The notes beneath the pieces are model-generated. The model made no database searches, was not told the DNA's origin, and worked only from the letters and a program-made list of their open reading frames with translations. DNA of 64,000 nt from Diogma glabrata (taxonomy: Eukaryota > Arthropoda > Insecta > Diptera > Cylindrotomidae). Below are positions 46,925-59,389 of the stretch, piece after piece. The DNA is taken from assembly GCA_963693315.1 (NCBI GenBank), contig OY856188.1:267091114-267155113 (forward strand), given 5' to 3'. Within the stretch, counting starts at the first letter, position 1, and each line of letters starts with the position of its first letter. A program made the position numbers and the translations under genes.

Positions 46925-48837
46925 ACAACCTTAAACAGAACGAGAATTATATAATGGGGCGAAACTCCGATTTAGGTGAGGACTTAGTTATGAGATATGA
47001 TTTAGCTTATTTCCAGACCATAGGAAAGGAAGACGGCATCAGAATAGTATAGTATCAGAATAGTATTTTTGGTCATTAAAATCCTTACAAAACTTGATTT
47101 GCGTTGCTTTAAGACCTCTAAATTAAAACAGTAGAATAGTTACAATCAAATCTTCCAATAACTTGCTTGTTGAATAAAACCACAACTTCGTTGAAAATAC
47201 TGTGCTACGTCCTTGATTTTAAATTTTCTACTTCGAAAATGTAAAACCAGTTAAAACAACGAATACCCCAAACCTTTTTATTATATTAATTTTTCTAGAT
47301 TATTTGAAACAAATAAAATATATTTTTATAACTTTAATTCCGTTGCCTAACACACAACAATTTTAAAGTCACTGACCCATGTTACTATAATTAAACCATA
47401 CCCTACTTAGGATAGTCCTGAAAAAACAAAATTTAATTAGCAGAAAATCTTTTTATTTTTTTGTTCACCAAAACACATTTCAAAGAAAATTCGAAATCAC
47501 AACAAGGCAATCTTAACAAGAACAAAAAAAAACATGAGAATAAAAACAAGGACACAAAATCCAAATCATGGGATCTAACACGATATTCTTTTTAACACTT
47601 TTGTTGTTTTCCAATTTAAGATAACATATAAACATATACATTGAGTGTATTTATTCTACCGGATATAACCAATCAAAATAAGAGAGCCATTAAAACTACA
47701 ACAAAAAAGGAAAAACAAAAACGAAGTCGGAAAAGCATAAACATGATTTTCTTTATTTTCCTCACACATACTTTATTTTTTAAGGTTGTAAGTCTATTCT
47801 CTATTTTTTGTTCCGAAAATAAAATTTGTCTTCAATAGATATGGGCATTTGGTAGTCATATAACAGAATAAATTGTGGTCAACTGATTTAGTATTTAGTT
47901 CAGATGGCACCAAAAATTTGCATTATTGATTCTGATTTGTATTTTCAAGGATTTTTATTAGAACATATATTAATGGTACGATTGTACGAATATGTTATAT
48001 TGTTGTGGTTTTGCCATTGATTGGTGATACATGATTTACTTCATTATTTGTTTACTTGTTAATAATTTTTTCAGCTTTTTGTGTTATCAGAGTACTGATA
48101 ACACGTTTTGTTATAATAAGTTGTATCGAAACTGATGATTGAATTTAAACTGATTTGAATTGCCGTCAATTGTATATGAGGCCTAATTGCGCGTAAGAAA
48201 ATGTAAAAGTGATAGCCAAGTAAAACAAAAGAAAATGTAGGAGGAAAATAAAGATGCAAACTGATGATGCAAGAAAAATTGTAAAATTTTGAGATATTTC
48301 TAAAAACCAATTAGTGTAAAAATTTGAACAGAAATTTTTAACTGCTGGTCAATAACAACAGCCCGCTCTTTTTTCAGCTAGGACGTCAGGGTAAGGGTAG
48401 TGGTTGTGGTAAGACAAGTAATGCAAATTAAGCGAAATAAACACAAAATCAGGAAGAAATTTAAGAATAAACATTGGTCTTAAACACTTACCCCGGCAAC
48501 GTGCTCTTTAAATTTATTCGTACTCCTTTCCTCGCCTCTAGTCTATTTTCATATTTTTATAAAAGAAGTGAATTATATAAAAACAAAATTAGTAAAACGT
48601 CTATGACAACAAATTAAAAACCAATAGTTTTTTTTAAAGTATGTATCACAACAACACGTGAAAATTTTAAAACCTAAATTCCATAACAACATGAGTTTTG
48701 AGGTATTGATGTATGCAAATCTTTTTTTTATATTTATTTTTAAAGAATGGATAACTTAACAATAAATCCTATCACATACAAAATATGACATAGGCCAATA
48801 TTTTACCACAAACTAGAGAAAATAAAAAAAAAAGAAA
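46925..48837. other. AT-rich non-coding stretch
   Basis: No supported gene. The short frames are low complexity; no TE motif was found on either strand. Confidence 0.55.
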
Positions 48838-48875
48838 TAAAAAGCAAATTTGTTTTAAAAATTACCAGAAAAAAA
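48838..48875 (+). repeat. 38-bp direct repeat, left copy
   Basis: TAAAAAGCAAATTTGTTTTA followed by AAAATTACCAGAAAAA recurs without mismatch at 51648-51685. The two copies bracket the 2.8-kb region with the tandem array. Confidence 0.9.
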
Positions 48876-49079
48876 AATATTGCGACGCTGATGCATAGGC
48901 TGACTTCACCACAACTCTGGAAACATATTGTTCTGGATATATAATCAGCTAATATCCATCAAATACTTTAATTAAAAGCTAACCAATATTATGCACTTTG
49001 TAGTGCTAATAATAAAAATATTAAAGCAAACAGTAGTATCCCAACAAACATAAATTCTGTTGTACGAGAAAAATTAAAA

Positions 49080-51440
49080 AAAAATTTTATCGAAAGTGAC
49101 AAACCGGAAGTTAGGATGCATAACTGTTGTAAACCGTACTAAATGTGTATGTACCAAATTTCTTCCAATTCGATTATCAGGTAGAGAAGTTATTGAGCTT
49201 CCAAAATAACAGGTGCTTGGAGGACCCCCTACCACTTTGTTCACTATCGCTAAAAAAACTAATCAGTTTCTTGCCATACATATTTCCATCTTTTTGCAAA
49301 GTGTTATCAAAATTACTTAACGGACGAATGTTGTATGCATCCAACAAAAATTGAAACAATAAGGTGTTAGGGATGACCCCACCACTTATCCCAATATTGT
49401 CCAAAAACTAATCAATTCTTTATCATTAAAGTCTTCATCTTTTTTCAAAGTGCCATTAAAATTGATTAATGAATGAAATCTGTATGCTCCCAACAAACTT
49501 TAAAAACAAAGTGTGAAAAGTAAGCAGTTGTATGGTAGACCCACCGCCACTTTGATCAATGTGTCCCAAAAGATGATAATTATCTTCTTACACTAATTGA
49601 AACCTTTCCATAAGTTTTATCATAATCACTTCATTATTGTAGGCTGTAGTGTGCATAAAGATACTGAAAAAACTGCCAACAATTTTTTTTACCGGAAGTA
49701 AAAAACTGGAAGTTGGTATGCAGAATTTTTGTAAATCATACTAAATGCTTATGTACAAAGTTTCATCCAATTCGATTATCAGGTACAGATGTTATAGAGC
49801 TTTAAAAAAAACAGGTGTATGGGACACCCCCCACCACTTTGTTCACTATCGCTCAAAAACTAATCAGTTCTTTGCCATACATGTTTGCATTTTTTCCAAA
49901 GTGTCATCAAAATTGGTTCACGAACGAATGTTGTGTGCTTCCAACAAACATTGAAAAATGATGACACAGTAAACAGGTGTTCGGGAGACCCCGTACCACT
50001 TATCCCAATATTTTCCAAAAACTAATCAGTTAGTTGTCATTTAAGTCTCCATCTTTTTCCAAAGTGTCATTAGAATTGATTAATGAATGAAGTCTGTATG
50101 CACCCAACAAACTTTAAAAACAAAGTGTGAAAAGTCAGCAGTTGTATGGTATACCCCCCGCCACTTTGATCAATGTGTCCCAAAACATGATAATTATCTT
50201 CTCACACTAATTGAACCCTTTTTCATAAGTTTCATCATAATAACTTCATAATTGTAGGCTGTATTGTGCATAAAGACACTGAAAAAACTTCAAAAATTTA
50301 CAAAAAAAAAAAATTTACCGGAAGTGAAAAACCGGAAGTTGGGCTGTAGAACTGTTGTGAACCGTACTAAATGCTCATGTACAAAGTTTCATCCAATTCG
50401 ATTATCAGGTACAGATGTTATTGAGCTTTAACAGAAACAGCTTTAACTCCTAAAAAACAGGTGTATGAGACACCCCCCACCACTTTGTTCACCATCGCTC
50501 AAAAACTATTCAGTTCTTTGCCATACATGTTTGCATCTTTTTTCAAAGTGTCATCAAAATTCGTTCACGAACGAATGCTGTGTGCTTCCAACAATCATTG
50601 AAAAAGTGTGACACATTAAACAGGTGTTCGGGAGGACCCCCACCACTTGTTCCAATATTATCCAAAAACTAATAAATTCTTTGTTACTTAAGTTTCCATC
50701 TTTTTCCAAAGTGTCATTAAAATAAATTAATGAATAAAGTCTGTGTGCTCCCAACAAACTTAAAAAACAAAGTGTGACAAGTCAGCATTTGTATGGTAGA
50801 CCCCCCACCACTTTGATCAATGTGTCCCAAAAGATGATAATTATCTTTTCACACTAATTGGAATCCTATTCCATAAGTTTCATCATAATCACTTCATTAT
50901 TGTAGGCTGTAGTGTGCATAAAGACACTGAAAAAACTTCAAAAAAGTACAAAAAATTTTTTTTTACCGGAAGTGAAAAACCGGAAGTTGGGCTGCAGAAC
51001 TATTGTAAACCGTACTACATACTCATATACCAAGTTTCATCCAATTCGCTTATCAGGTACAGATGTTATAGAGCTTTCAAAAAAACAGGTGCTCCAGGGA
51101 CCCCCCACCACTTTGCTCACTATCGCTCAAAAACTAATCAGTTCTTTGTCATACATGTTTGCGTCTTTTTCCAAAGTGTCACTAAAATTCATTCACGAAT
51201 GAATGTTTTATGCTCCTTACAAACATAAAAACTTTGTGGAAAAAACGACCTGTTGTATGGTGGACCCCCCAACCCTTTATCCAATGTGCTCCAAAAGCTG
51301 ATAAAATCTTTCTCAAGTTATTTAAAAGCATTTCGCAACGTTTCATGAAAATCGATCTGTAATTGTAGGCTACAGTAGGGATAATCACCTGAGAAAAAAC
51401 TTTTTAACCGGCAGTGACAAACCGGAAGTTGGTATGCAGA
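49080..51440 (+). repeat. Higher-order tandem array, about 0.6-kb period
   Basis: The phrase ACCGGAAGTT(A/G)G lies at about 49106, 49692 (as ACTGGAAGTT), 50332, 50981 and 51421, spacings of 586, 640, 649 and 440 bp. Each unit continues with GTAAACCGTACTAAATG, TTTCATCCAATTCGATTATC and then three or four diverged sub-units of about 150 bp with GGACCCCCCACCACTTTG, CAAAAACTAATCAGTTCTTT and TTCCAAAGTGTCA. It is thus a satellite with a monomer inside a longer unit. Open frames across it repeat with the array and are not genes. The array ends in CACCCACCTACCCACCC and ACACACAGACGTACACC. Confidence 0.9.
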
Positions 51441-51647
51441 AATATTGGTTTCATAAAGATCCTATGCAGAAAACTCACTCACCCACCTACCCACCCATAC
51501 GCACACACAGACGTACACCAAAATTTTTTTTGGCTATTTAGTCAGAGGATGGTCCAAAACAAAAGAAAAAATAAAATTTGGGGTATGTAAGATTTTTTTT
51601 TTCACTTTAGATTGCATTACTTCACTCAATTTAAAATTGTGGTGAAG

Positions 51648-51685
51648 TAAAAAGCAAATTTGTTTTAAAAATTACCAGAAAAAAA
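51648..51685 (+). repeat. 38-bp direct repeat, right copy
   Basis: Exact copy of 48838-48875. Directly before it is TTGTGGTGAAGT, whose reverse complement ACTTCACCACAA also occurs at 48904-48915, 26 bp inside the left repeat. Confidence 0.9.
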
Positions 51686-52225
51686 TTATAATAACCATCG
51701 AGCTAGTGGCATATTCGTTGGTCATGTAACGCACTGTCTTTCTCAACGATTAAATTCCACACATACGGTGCCATCATCAATTGATATTCTAAAGTCAAGG
51801 TTGAGGGTGCTACCGTGAAATGAAAAAAGTGCATCTGTCCTACAAAGATATGAACTAAACTAGTTATATCACACTGCACTGCTAGTGGAATGAGATATCT
51901 CACGTTAACTCAGATGTCAATAGGCAGGAACTAGAGTAAGCGACCCCGATCTTTACCCTTGTGGAGGTTTAGAACCACTTGTTTTGTATTTTTTGGTTGT
52001 TATAAAACTACCAGTTCTGTGGATGTTCGGTTGTGTTAATCGTGGAAGTTTGACTATCGGTTGTATCAATTTTCGGATAGTGACTCAGCGGTCACCGTAA
52101 CTCAACAGCGGTTCTACTAAATATATAAAAATAAAATGATAAAGATTACTCCCCACTTGTGGTCCTTCCTTTCAATGTTGGTTCTCAAATGTTTTGAAAG
52201 AAACAATTCTAATTTCTTCTGTAAA
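51686..52225. other. Unassigned stretch
   Basis: No supported gene. Less AT-rich than average in 51700-52130; the frame at 51703-51903 (minus) has no family motif. Confidence 0.5.
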
Positions 52226-52229
52226 ATTT

Positions 52230-52559
52230 TCTTATCGAATGACCTTTTGAACACTTTTTTTAAAATTATTTTCTATGAATTTATATTTTTAGAGATTTTC
52301 TTGAACATTTAAATTTCATAGAATTTTCGTCTAAAGATTTTCTTTCTGAACACTTTACAATAATTTTCACTTAAAAATTTGGTTAAACAAGTTAAAATAA
52401 TTTTCTTTGAATTTTGTTGAACAATTTGAAATAATTTTCTTTGAATTTTCATTCAAAGAATTTATTGAAAAATAATTTATTTTGAATTTTCACTTAAAGA
52501 TTTTATTGAAAAATAATTTTCTTTGAATTTTCACTTTAAGATTTTATCGAACACTTTAA
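52230..52559 (+). repeat. Minisatellite hosting the piggyBac-like element, left part
   Basis: Units of about 45-50 bp built on ATAATTTTCTTTGAATTTTC and TTAAAGATTTTATTGAA. The same repeat resumes right after the inserted element (53928-54050), which shows that the element landed inside the array. Confidence 0.8.
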
Positions 52560-53923
52560 CCTTCATCGGACGGCATAGGTACAATTGTACCTTTTCCGTT
52601 TTAAATACTAATAACTTTTCTGGTAGAAGCCGGAGAGGGTTAAAGTTTTATGAGATCTCTACATTTTCCTGCTGGATCATGCAGAATTAATTTTAGAAAA
52701 ATATCCCCAGCCTTTTCAGAGATAGGGGTTCGAGAGGTTTTCATTATCATATCAGCCGGTTTTTATATGATATAATAACGGTATTATAGTTATTATATCA
52801 TAGACCCGTGTATAATATAATAATATAAATATAGAGGGGCTGAAATCTCACAGCTCTGAGATATCAAGACTTTGGTCTGGGTTAAGGATTTTGATATAGT
52901 TTTCGGCAAACAACTTTTATGGGGACATGGTTTTTAGTATTGATCAGCGATGTATATCATGTCGTACAAATAATTAATTTTATTTTTCCAAAAAATTGGG
53001 CACAAAAATAAATAAAAATCTTTCTTTTGACACCCTTAAAAACATTCTTTTGACAAACTTATAATGCTGTAATTCTCAATAATAATAATAAAATTTCATG
53101 TCAAACAAATAATTAACTTTGTTATTTTCCAAAAAATTGGGTAAAAAAATAAATAAAAATGTTTCTATTGACACACTTGTCAACATTTTTTTGACAAACT
53201 TATAATGCCGTAATTCTCAATAATAATAATAAAATTTCATGTCAAACAAATAAGTAATTTTATTTTTTTCCAAAAAATTGGGTAAAAAATAAATAAAAAT
53301 CTTTCTTTTGACACACTTGACAAAATTTTTTTGACAAGCTTATAATGCCATAATTCTCAATAATAATAATAAAATTTCATGTCAAACAAATATTTAATTT
53401 TATTTTTTTCCAAAAAATAAAAAAAAGTCTTTCTTTTGTTGACATACTTGATATTTTTTTGACAAGCTCATGATGTCATAATTCTCAATAATAATAATAA
53501 ATTTTCATGTTAAACAAATAATTATTTTTATTTTTTTTCCAAAAAATTGGGTAAAAAATTAAATAAAATCTTTCTTTTGACACACTTGACAACATTTTTT
53601 TGACAAACTTATAATGCCATATTTCTCTATAATAATAATGAAATTTCATGTCAAACAAATAATTAATTTTATTTATTTCCAAAAAATTGGGTAAAAAAAT
53701 AAATAAAAATCTTTCTTTTGACACACTTGACAACATTTTTTTGACCAACTTATAATGCCATAATTCTTTCAAAGCATGTTCTAAATAATGCGGAAATTCT
53801 ATAAATTATCTCTTTATCGCACAATAATTATGTCTACCTTAAGGATATCCTTTAAAATATATGAAGGTACAATTGTACCTCTGTCGCCTGTTAGCGTTGT
53901 AAAATTATGCCGCCGGACGAGGG
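52560..53923. mobile_element. piggyBac-like non-autonomous element, 1,364 bp
   Basis: Flanked by TTAA on both sides (52556-52559 and 53924-53927), the hallmark of piggyBac insertion. The ends are CCTTCATCGGACGGCATA and, in reverse complement, CCCTCGTCCGGCGGCATA. A perfect palindrome GGTACAATTGTACC follows within 20-60 bp of each end (about 52578 and 53866). There is no transposase; the interior holds a unique part (52640-52955) with a TA-rich hairpin at 52765-52830, and about six satellite units. Mobilisation would need an element in trans. Confidence 0.85.
52950..53770. repeat. 140-bp tandem satellite array, right copy
   Basis: Landmarks AAATTTCATGTCAAACAAAT fall at about 53091, 53232, 53372, 53501 and 53641, giving a period of 129-141 bp and about six units. 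It is the reverse complement of the unit at 8560-9620. Units are more alike here than in the left array. A minus-strand frame through it repeats at the same period and is not a gene. Confidence 0.92.
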
Positions 53924-53927
53924 TTAA

Positions 53928-54050
53928 AATGATTTTCTTTGAATTTTCATTCAAAGATTTTATTGAACACTTTAAAATTTTGATTTTCGTTGAATTTTCG
54001 CTGAAAGATTTTATTGAACATTAAAAATTTTGATTGAACACTTTTAAATA
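53928..54050 (+). repeat. Minisatellite hosting the piggyBac-like element, right part
   Basis: TTTTCTTTGAATTTTCATTC and AAAGATTTTATTGAACA continue the array interrupted at 52559. Confidence 0.8.
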
Positions 54051-54846
54051 TCTTTGGGCTTTCTCGGCGTAGCCTCTAACTTGTCACGTACTGGTTTTGT
54101 TGAATAAATTAGACTCTTTTGTCCGGTCTCTGACGGTTCAGAGTCCGTCCGTTACGACCGTTCAGCTTCGCGTAAATTTAGTCACTCGTTCTGACTAACT
54201 GAATAATAACTAGTAACTAACAGTCGAATGTTACAAATTTTCTACTATATATATGAAATTTTTAACATTCAATTAACATTCAAATTTTTAAGTAATAAAA
54301 TATATTATTACTTCAGCATTTTGTTTATATTTTAATTAATTTTGAAAAGAAATAGCAAAATTGTTAGTTTTAGCTTACATTGATCTCCTGTTTGACTGAA
54401 GTAAGTGTTATTTTACTATGGATTACAACAACAAGATTTTGATAGTTGATTTTTAAATTGGTTAATTTTAATTGTTGGGAAAATTTTTGAAAATTTTGTC
54501 TTATCGACCAGTTTTGATGAGAATTATTTAATTTTCAATTATTTGGAAAGGAAATGAAACGTGAAATATTTGTTTTCTTGCACACAATATCACATTTGAA
54601 TATTGGAATTATTTAGTTGGCGTGTGCTGTGGAAATTTTTAGGTTTTTGTTTACATTATAATTATTTTCAATTAATGTTTGGTTTTGGATTTTTATATAA
54701 AATGGGGTTGTAAGTTGTTTGTTTAGATAGAATGTTGATTGGATTTTGGCTTTTTTAGGATGCTGATGACTTACATTGTAGTAAGTCTAATTAAAGTTTA
54801 TTTAGATTAAATCAAATGTTTGGTTTAAAATGATTATCCTGAATTT

Positions 54847-55182
54847 TCCTATCGTCCTTGGTTTTATTGGTAGTAAAATTTTTTCACTACAAACGAAACA
54901 CCAAGCTTCAGATCAAGAATGTCTTTTTTTTATTATAAATATTTCGGTCCTTTTTTGGGACCTTCTTCAGTATAATTCTTATGTGTTATCCTGAACACTC
55001 TTCTGAACTTAATCTGATTAAGTTCAAAAGAGTGTTTAGGATAACACATAAGAATTATACTGAAGAAGGTCCCAAAAAAGGACCGAAATATTTATAATAA
55101 AAAAAGACATTTTTGATCTGAAGCTTGGTGTTTCATTTGTAGTGAAAAAATTTTACTACCAATAAAACCAAGGACGATAGGA
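54847..55182. mobile_element. Nearly perfect 336-bp palindrome (foldback element)
   Basis: The two arms of about 168 bp meet without spacer at 55015, inside AACTTAATCTGATTAAGTT. The outer ends are TCCTATCGTCCTTGG and its inverse. AATTT lies outside both ends (54842-54846 and 55183-55187), a candidate 5-bp target duplication. Mismatches between the arms are few, so it is recent or kept by gene conversion. It has no coding capacity. Transcribed, it would give one long hairpin RNA. Confidence 0.9.
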
Positions 55183-55187
55183 AATTT

Positions 55188-55636
55188 CATCACGTAGATC
55201 AGATTCGGTGTATGTACCAAAGGTGTATATATTGAACAGCAAAACTTGTAATTATACTGAATGTTTAGTTTGTTTGTTTGGATAACATGTTAATTGGATT
55301 TTGGATAGTGTGTTACATTGTAGCTTGTTTGACTGGCGTTGGTAAAGGATATGTAGTGGCTTCGGTGTAGATCCACTACACCCTTACTATCTTTTATATT
55401 ATACATGATAATTCTGCTTTAGTTTGTAAACAACCGTTGGGACAAATTTGAGAATAGTTTTAATACTGTGCATTTCTAATAGTGGAATCACTATCAGGAA
55501 CATTAAAGGAGTTGCGTGCCATGAGATTTTTAATTTCCGACTAGCTCCAGTCTGTGAATTCGAATATGGTTTTCCTCCACAGTTTAAATGTTGAATTGCA
55601 CACTAAAATTTCACAAGAAGTCGGATTCAACTGAGC
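55188..55636. other. Unassigned stretch with BEL/Pao-like scrap
   Basis: Around 55470-55540 (plus) a TLKELRAMR segment resembles the gag-like frame at 33100-33150 and is in the same orientation. Otherwise nothing recognised. Confidence 0.35.
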
Positions 55637-55765
55637 AAAGAAGGGAAACTCTGACGACATCAAATATCGGAACCAGGAACATCACACACACCACTTCAAC
55701 TACGATTACTACATTTAAAAATTACCATATTTCACTCACTCCATTATTGGCCGCTGATTTAAATC
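55637..55765 (+). repeat. Dispersed repeat family, copy 3
   Basis: AAACTCTGACGACATC, a CACACACACC middle, and TTTCACTCACTCCATTA match the ordered landmarks at 19305 and 32050. Confidence 0.5.
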
Positions 55766-58640
55766 TTCATGCTACTGCAATTTAGCCAATCAAAATAAAT
55801 AAACAACAAATTAATATAACACCCAATCGTTGCGCGAATGGTTCCGGCGACACGGAATATAAAAACAAGACACGGTCTTGTGAAACAATATAAAAACACG
55901 CGGTTGTTGAATATGAATAAAAATACAATAATGACCTAAACAGGCGATTATTGAATGACGTAATTAAATTAATTATTTTACACCACCAATATAATGTTAA
56001 AGTTAAAGTATTCAATAATTGTTGCACTTTTTTGCGGTTTTAGATTTACTCTCAAAAAGCTTAATTTTTATTAAATATTATATCAATCCATACAGTTTTT
56101 CGAATATAGCGTAGACCACCAATCAAGTTTCTTTAAACATTTAAAAAAATAATTATGGTTCTAAACCAATTTATTTTATTAAACCTTATATTAGGTGGAA
56201 ATAGAATTGAAGCACCAGTCTATTCGGTTTTTTAAATTTATTCCGTTTTTAACTCAACACCAATTTTAGATTATGAATTAAAATTAGAGTTAAATCTAAT
56301 GATTCGTATGCAAAATGAAAAAAAACTCTAATTAAATTCAAAGGTAGTCCAAAATTACATCAAAAATTTAGCGTATATGCAAAGATCGCCTTCGGGCACT
56401 AGAAATCAGCTTCAGAGAACGTTTCTAGCTAATGTTTTGGTTAGTTTAACCTTCAACGTGCTATGACCCAGAAGGTGACCACAAGATGTTTCAATTCATC
56501 ATACAGTATTTCATCCTTATTATATAGCATTCAGTCTATGTATGCTCCAGATGATATTGTACAGGCTAAAGTCGATCATTCAATTCACAAAAAGTATGAA
56601 TTTTAATTTTGAATTTTAATCCAAAATGAATTTTCTCCCCACGCTTCTGGGTTTAAAATTTATTTTGTTCCTTCTAACTACTGGCTCTCAAAACATACAA
56701 CTTTGAACTTTTGCTCAAATCACTATAATTTAATTTCAAAATAGGGTGAATTTTCTATTATTGTCAATCTGTTCAGTTATTTCGGTCCAGTAATTTGTGA
56801 GTTAAGAATAGGAATTGGTCTGCTAAGGCCATAAAACCAAAGCTTATTGGCTCGACTGTACATTTTGCATAAATAATGTAATCTGATAAATGTAATCGTT
56901 TTTGTGTCTTTAGTGCTATTACGGTTATCTGCGTTGCTTACAAAGATAGGACTAATGACCAGATTTGTGCATTACCTGGCCCAGTTCGATTATAGGGCAT
57001 GAAAATTTTTCTTAGTTTGACTGACGAAAAAAAGAAAACATACGCAGAGATACGAGTCGTGTATGCAGACAATATACACCCAAAGGTCGGCTAATATCCT
57101 ACTACCACTATTTGAGAAAAAGTTGTTGCAAGGTTATTGTAAAACACTTGATGGTATAATTATAGTGAAATCGCATCACCTTAGAGCGCATGTTTGAGTG
57201 ACATCTTCAATTTTTTGTGTTTAGTTGTGGTTTATATTGAAGTTTATATTGCCCAACCCATTTTAGTTAAGGAAAAATACGTCCTTTTTTGAAAATTTGA
57301 TGTCAATCAATTCAAATGAACGTAATCTTGTAATAGGATGCCAATATCACTAGTTTCTTTTGAAACTGACTTTGATTCGTTCACGTACTAGAGTAAACTG
57401 CGTGTATGACTATACTAGTGTGTAACAGTTATCTGTTCTTTTAACTTTATTTTTGGAAATATCCGACGCCCTAGGTGAATAATATCAAGTTTGGTTCACA
57501 TCCCTTTAAAATTTTCTTCAAAATATCTCAAAAATCAATTATATTTTACACTATTTCTATTCAAATATTTTTAACTAAGCCATAACAAAAGTGATAATAT
57601 TTATAGACGTTTTAATAAAGCATAAAACCTCCCAGACCCAGCTACACAGAAAACGTGTAGACAATCTTGAAAATAATAAGAAACAACAACAATATCGTTT
57701 TCTATTAAAGAAAATTTTATCTTATCTTAATTGACGCTTTTCTTTTTAAACACAATTTTCGCTTATTATTATTTTTGCTTTTGTTTATTTTTAAATTAAT
57801 AATTTTCCTAACAGAGGAATATTAAAAGAAATAATTTGTGTTTTTAAGAATAAAATTTTTTTTTTAATGAGAATAGAAAATTGTGTTTTTTTCTTTCATT
57901 CTGTTCATTTTATTTGTGTAATTGAGCTTATAAAGAAAATTCAAAAATTAAACAAATAAAATATTTAGATTATCATTTTGTCAATTCCACCCAAGATCAA
58001 GGCATATCGGGAGAACGTGTTTAATTGTCGTTAATGACATTATTTTCCACTAATAACCAAAAATTGTATCTGAAAGTTCTAAACAAATATCTTTAAAACA
58101 AATTCAGCTCATCACTGAAAAGCACAAAATGAAATGAAAAAAATACAACAGCAACAAAATAGGAAAAACGAGAAAATCCTTTTAACTTTTTTTGCTCTGT
58201 TTTATTTTATCATTTTTTTTTTCAAATTCAGTTTCAATAATTAAAATCATCAATTTAATTAAAAATAAATGCAATCAACTTTTATTTTATTGTAGAAATT
58301 TTTTGTGCTCGACATTAAAAAATCAACAAAAATAAAGTTAAATACTCGTTCAAGTTGAGAGTATGAGAGTTTTAAACGAAAGTTTTAACAAATTGAAAGA
58401 TGGACGAGATGTTGAACACCAATTGTTTTAGTAATTGGAATTTCATTTGAAGATGACACTTTTTAGGTTTTTTTTTTTAATAAAATCGACGAATTGATTT
58501 CTGTCTCAAGTTTCAATGAAACTTTTATTGGGGCTTGTTCTCTCAGAGTTTTTAATAATTCATTTGAAAATCACGTTCGTTGAATTGAAATTCATAATAT
58601 GTGAAATTAATTTAATTTTTATTCGCCTACATATTAAAGT
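55766..58640. other. AT-rich non-coding stretch
   Basis: No supported gene. 56350-57420 is somewhat less AT-rich and might be very old TE or intergenic DNA, but no motif was found in any frame. Confidence 0.5.
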
Positions 58641-58769
58641 GGTAGTTTATTACTGTGATTTTCGGCCGTAAAGTGTTACTTTTAAACCATAAATTTTGTT
58701 ACGTCCAAAACATAGTTACGTCCAAAAAAGTAAAAACATTTGTGTTTGTTTAAGTTCTATAAAAAATAG

Positions 58770-58890
58770 AAATTTTTATCAAAGCTACCATTAATTTCAA
58801 AATTTCATTATCCAATCAAAATAGTTGTTATCATTTGTTGTCATAGTTATACAATAATTTGGAAAAAATAACAAATATTTTGTCAAAGGT
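58770..58890 (+). repeat. Dispersed repeat, copy 2 (copy 1 at 23020-23130)
   Basis: Same landmarks as the copy near 23 kb. The stretch following it (58970-59070) contains GACGCACGG and GTGACGTGTACGTCG, a small imperfect palindrome not found at 23 kb. Confidence 0.55.
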
Positions 58891-59330
58891 TGTTTGTTCG
58901 ACATATTTTTATTTCAAAATTTATGCAGATTTATAATTTTGATTTAGAATAAACGTTTTTTTTTTCAATATTTGGCTTGCGGTGAATAAAAAATAGTATA
59001 TGACGCACGGAACTAAGCTATTTTGGACTTAATGTGACGTGTACGTCGAAAATCTTTGGCTTTACGTCACTGCATCATAATGTACTATTATGGTGTTAGT
59101 CAGTTTAATCTAAAATGTGATTCACTTAACATGAACAAAGTAAATATCTTTAAAAATATCCTTTTACTACAGAAAATGGTGAAACATATTTTTTTATGTT
59201 TTGGAAGGGAAATTGAATTGTAATACGACGATGAATATCGTCGCTTTTCGAATTTGACATCGATTTTCTCTGAACTTATTTTATCATTAGTGAAACAATT
59301 CTGCCATCAGTTTGTATTTTTATTTTCTTT

Positions 59331-59367
59331 TAGTCCCTGTGCCGGCGCCGATTTCATGTGATGATTA
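59331..59367 (+). repeat. Isolated end of the 4.6-kb foldback element
   Basis: TAGTCCCTGTGCCGGCGCCG followed by ATTTCATGTGATGATTAC equals the left terminus of the foldback at 4566, with two differences. It stops abruptly in a TTTGATTAC triplication (59365-59388), so only one tip of an element survives. Confidence 0.85.
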
Positions 59368-59389
59368 CTTTGATTACTTTGATTACTTG

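Noticed and set aside
50912..51228. Two overlapping open frames of about 100 codons
   Set aside because: They follow the satellite unit and recur with it; no protein motif.
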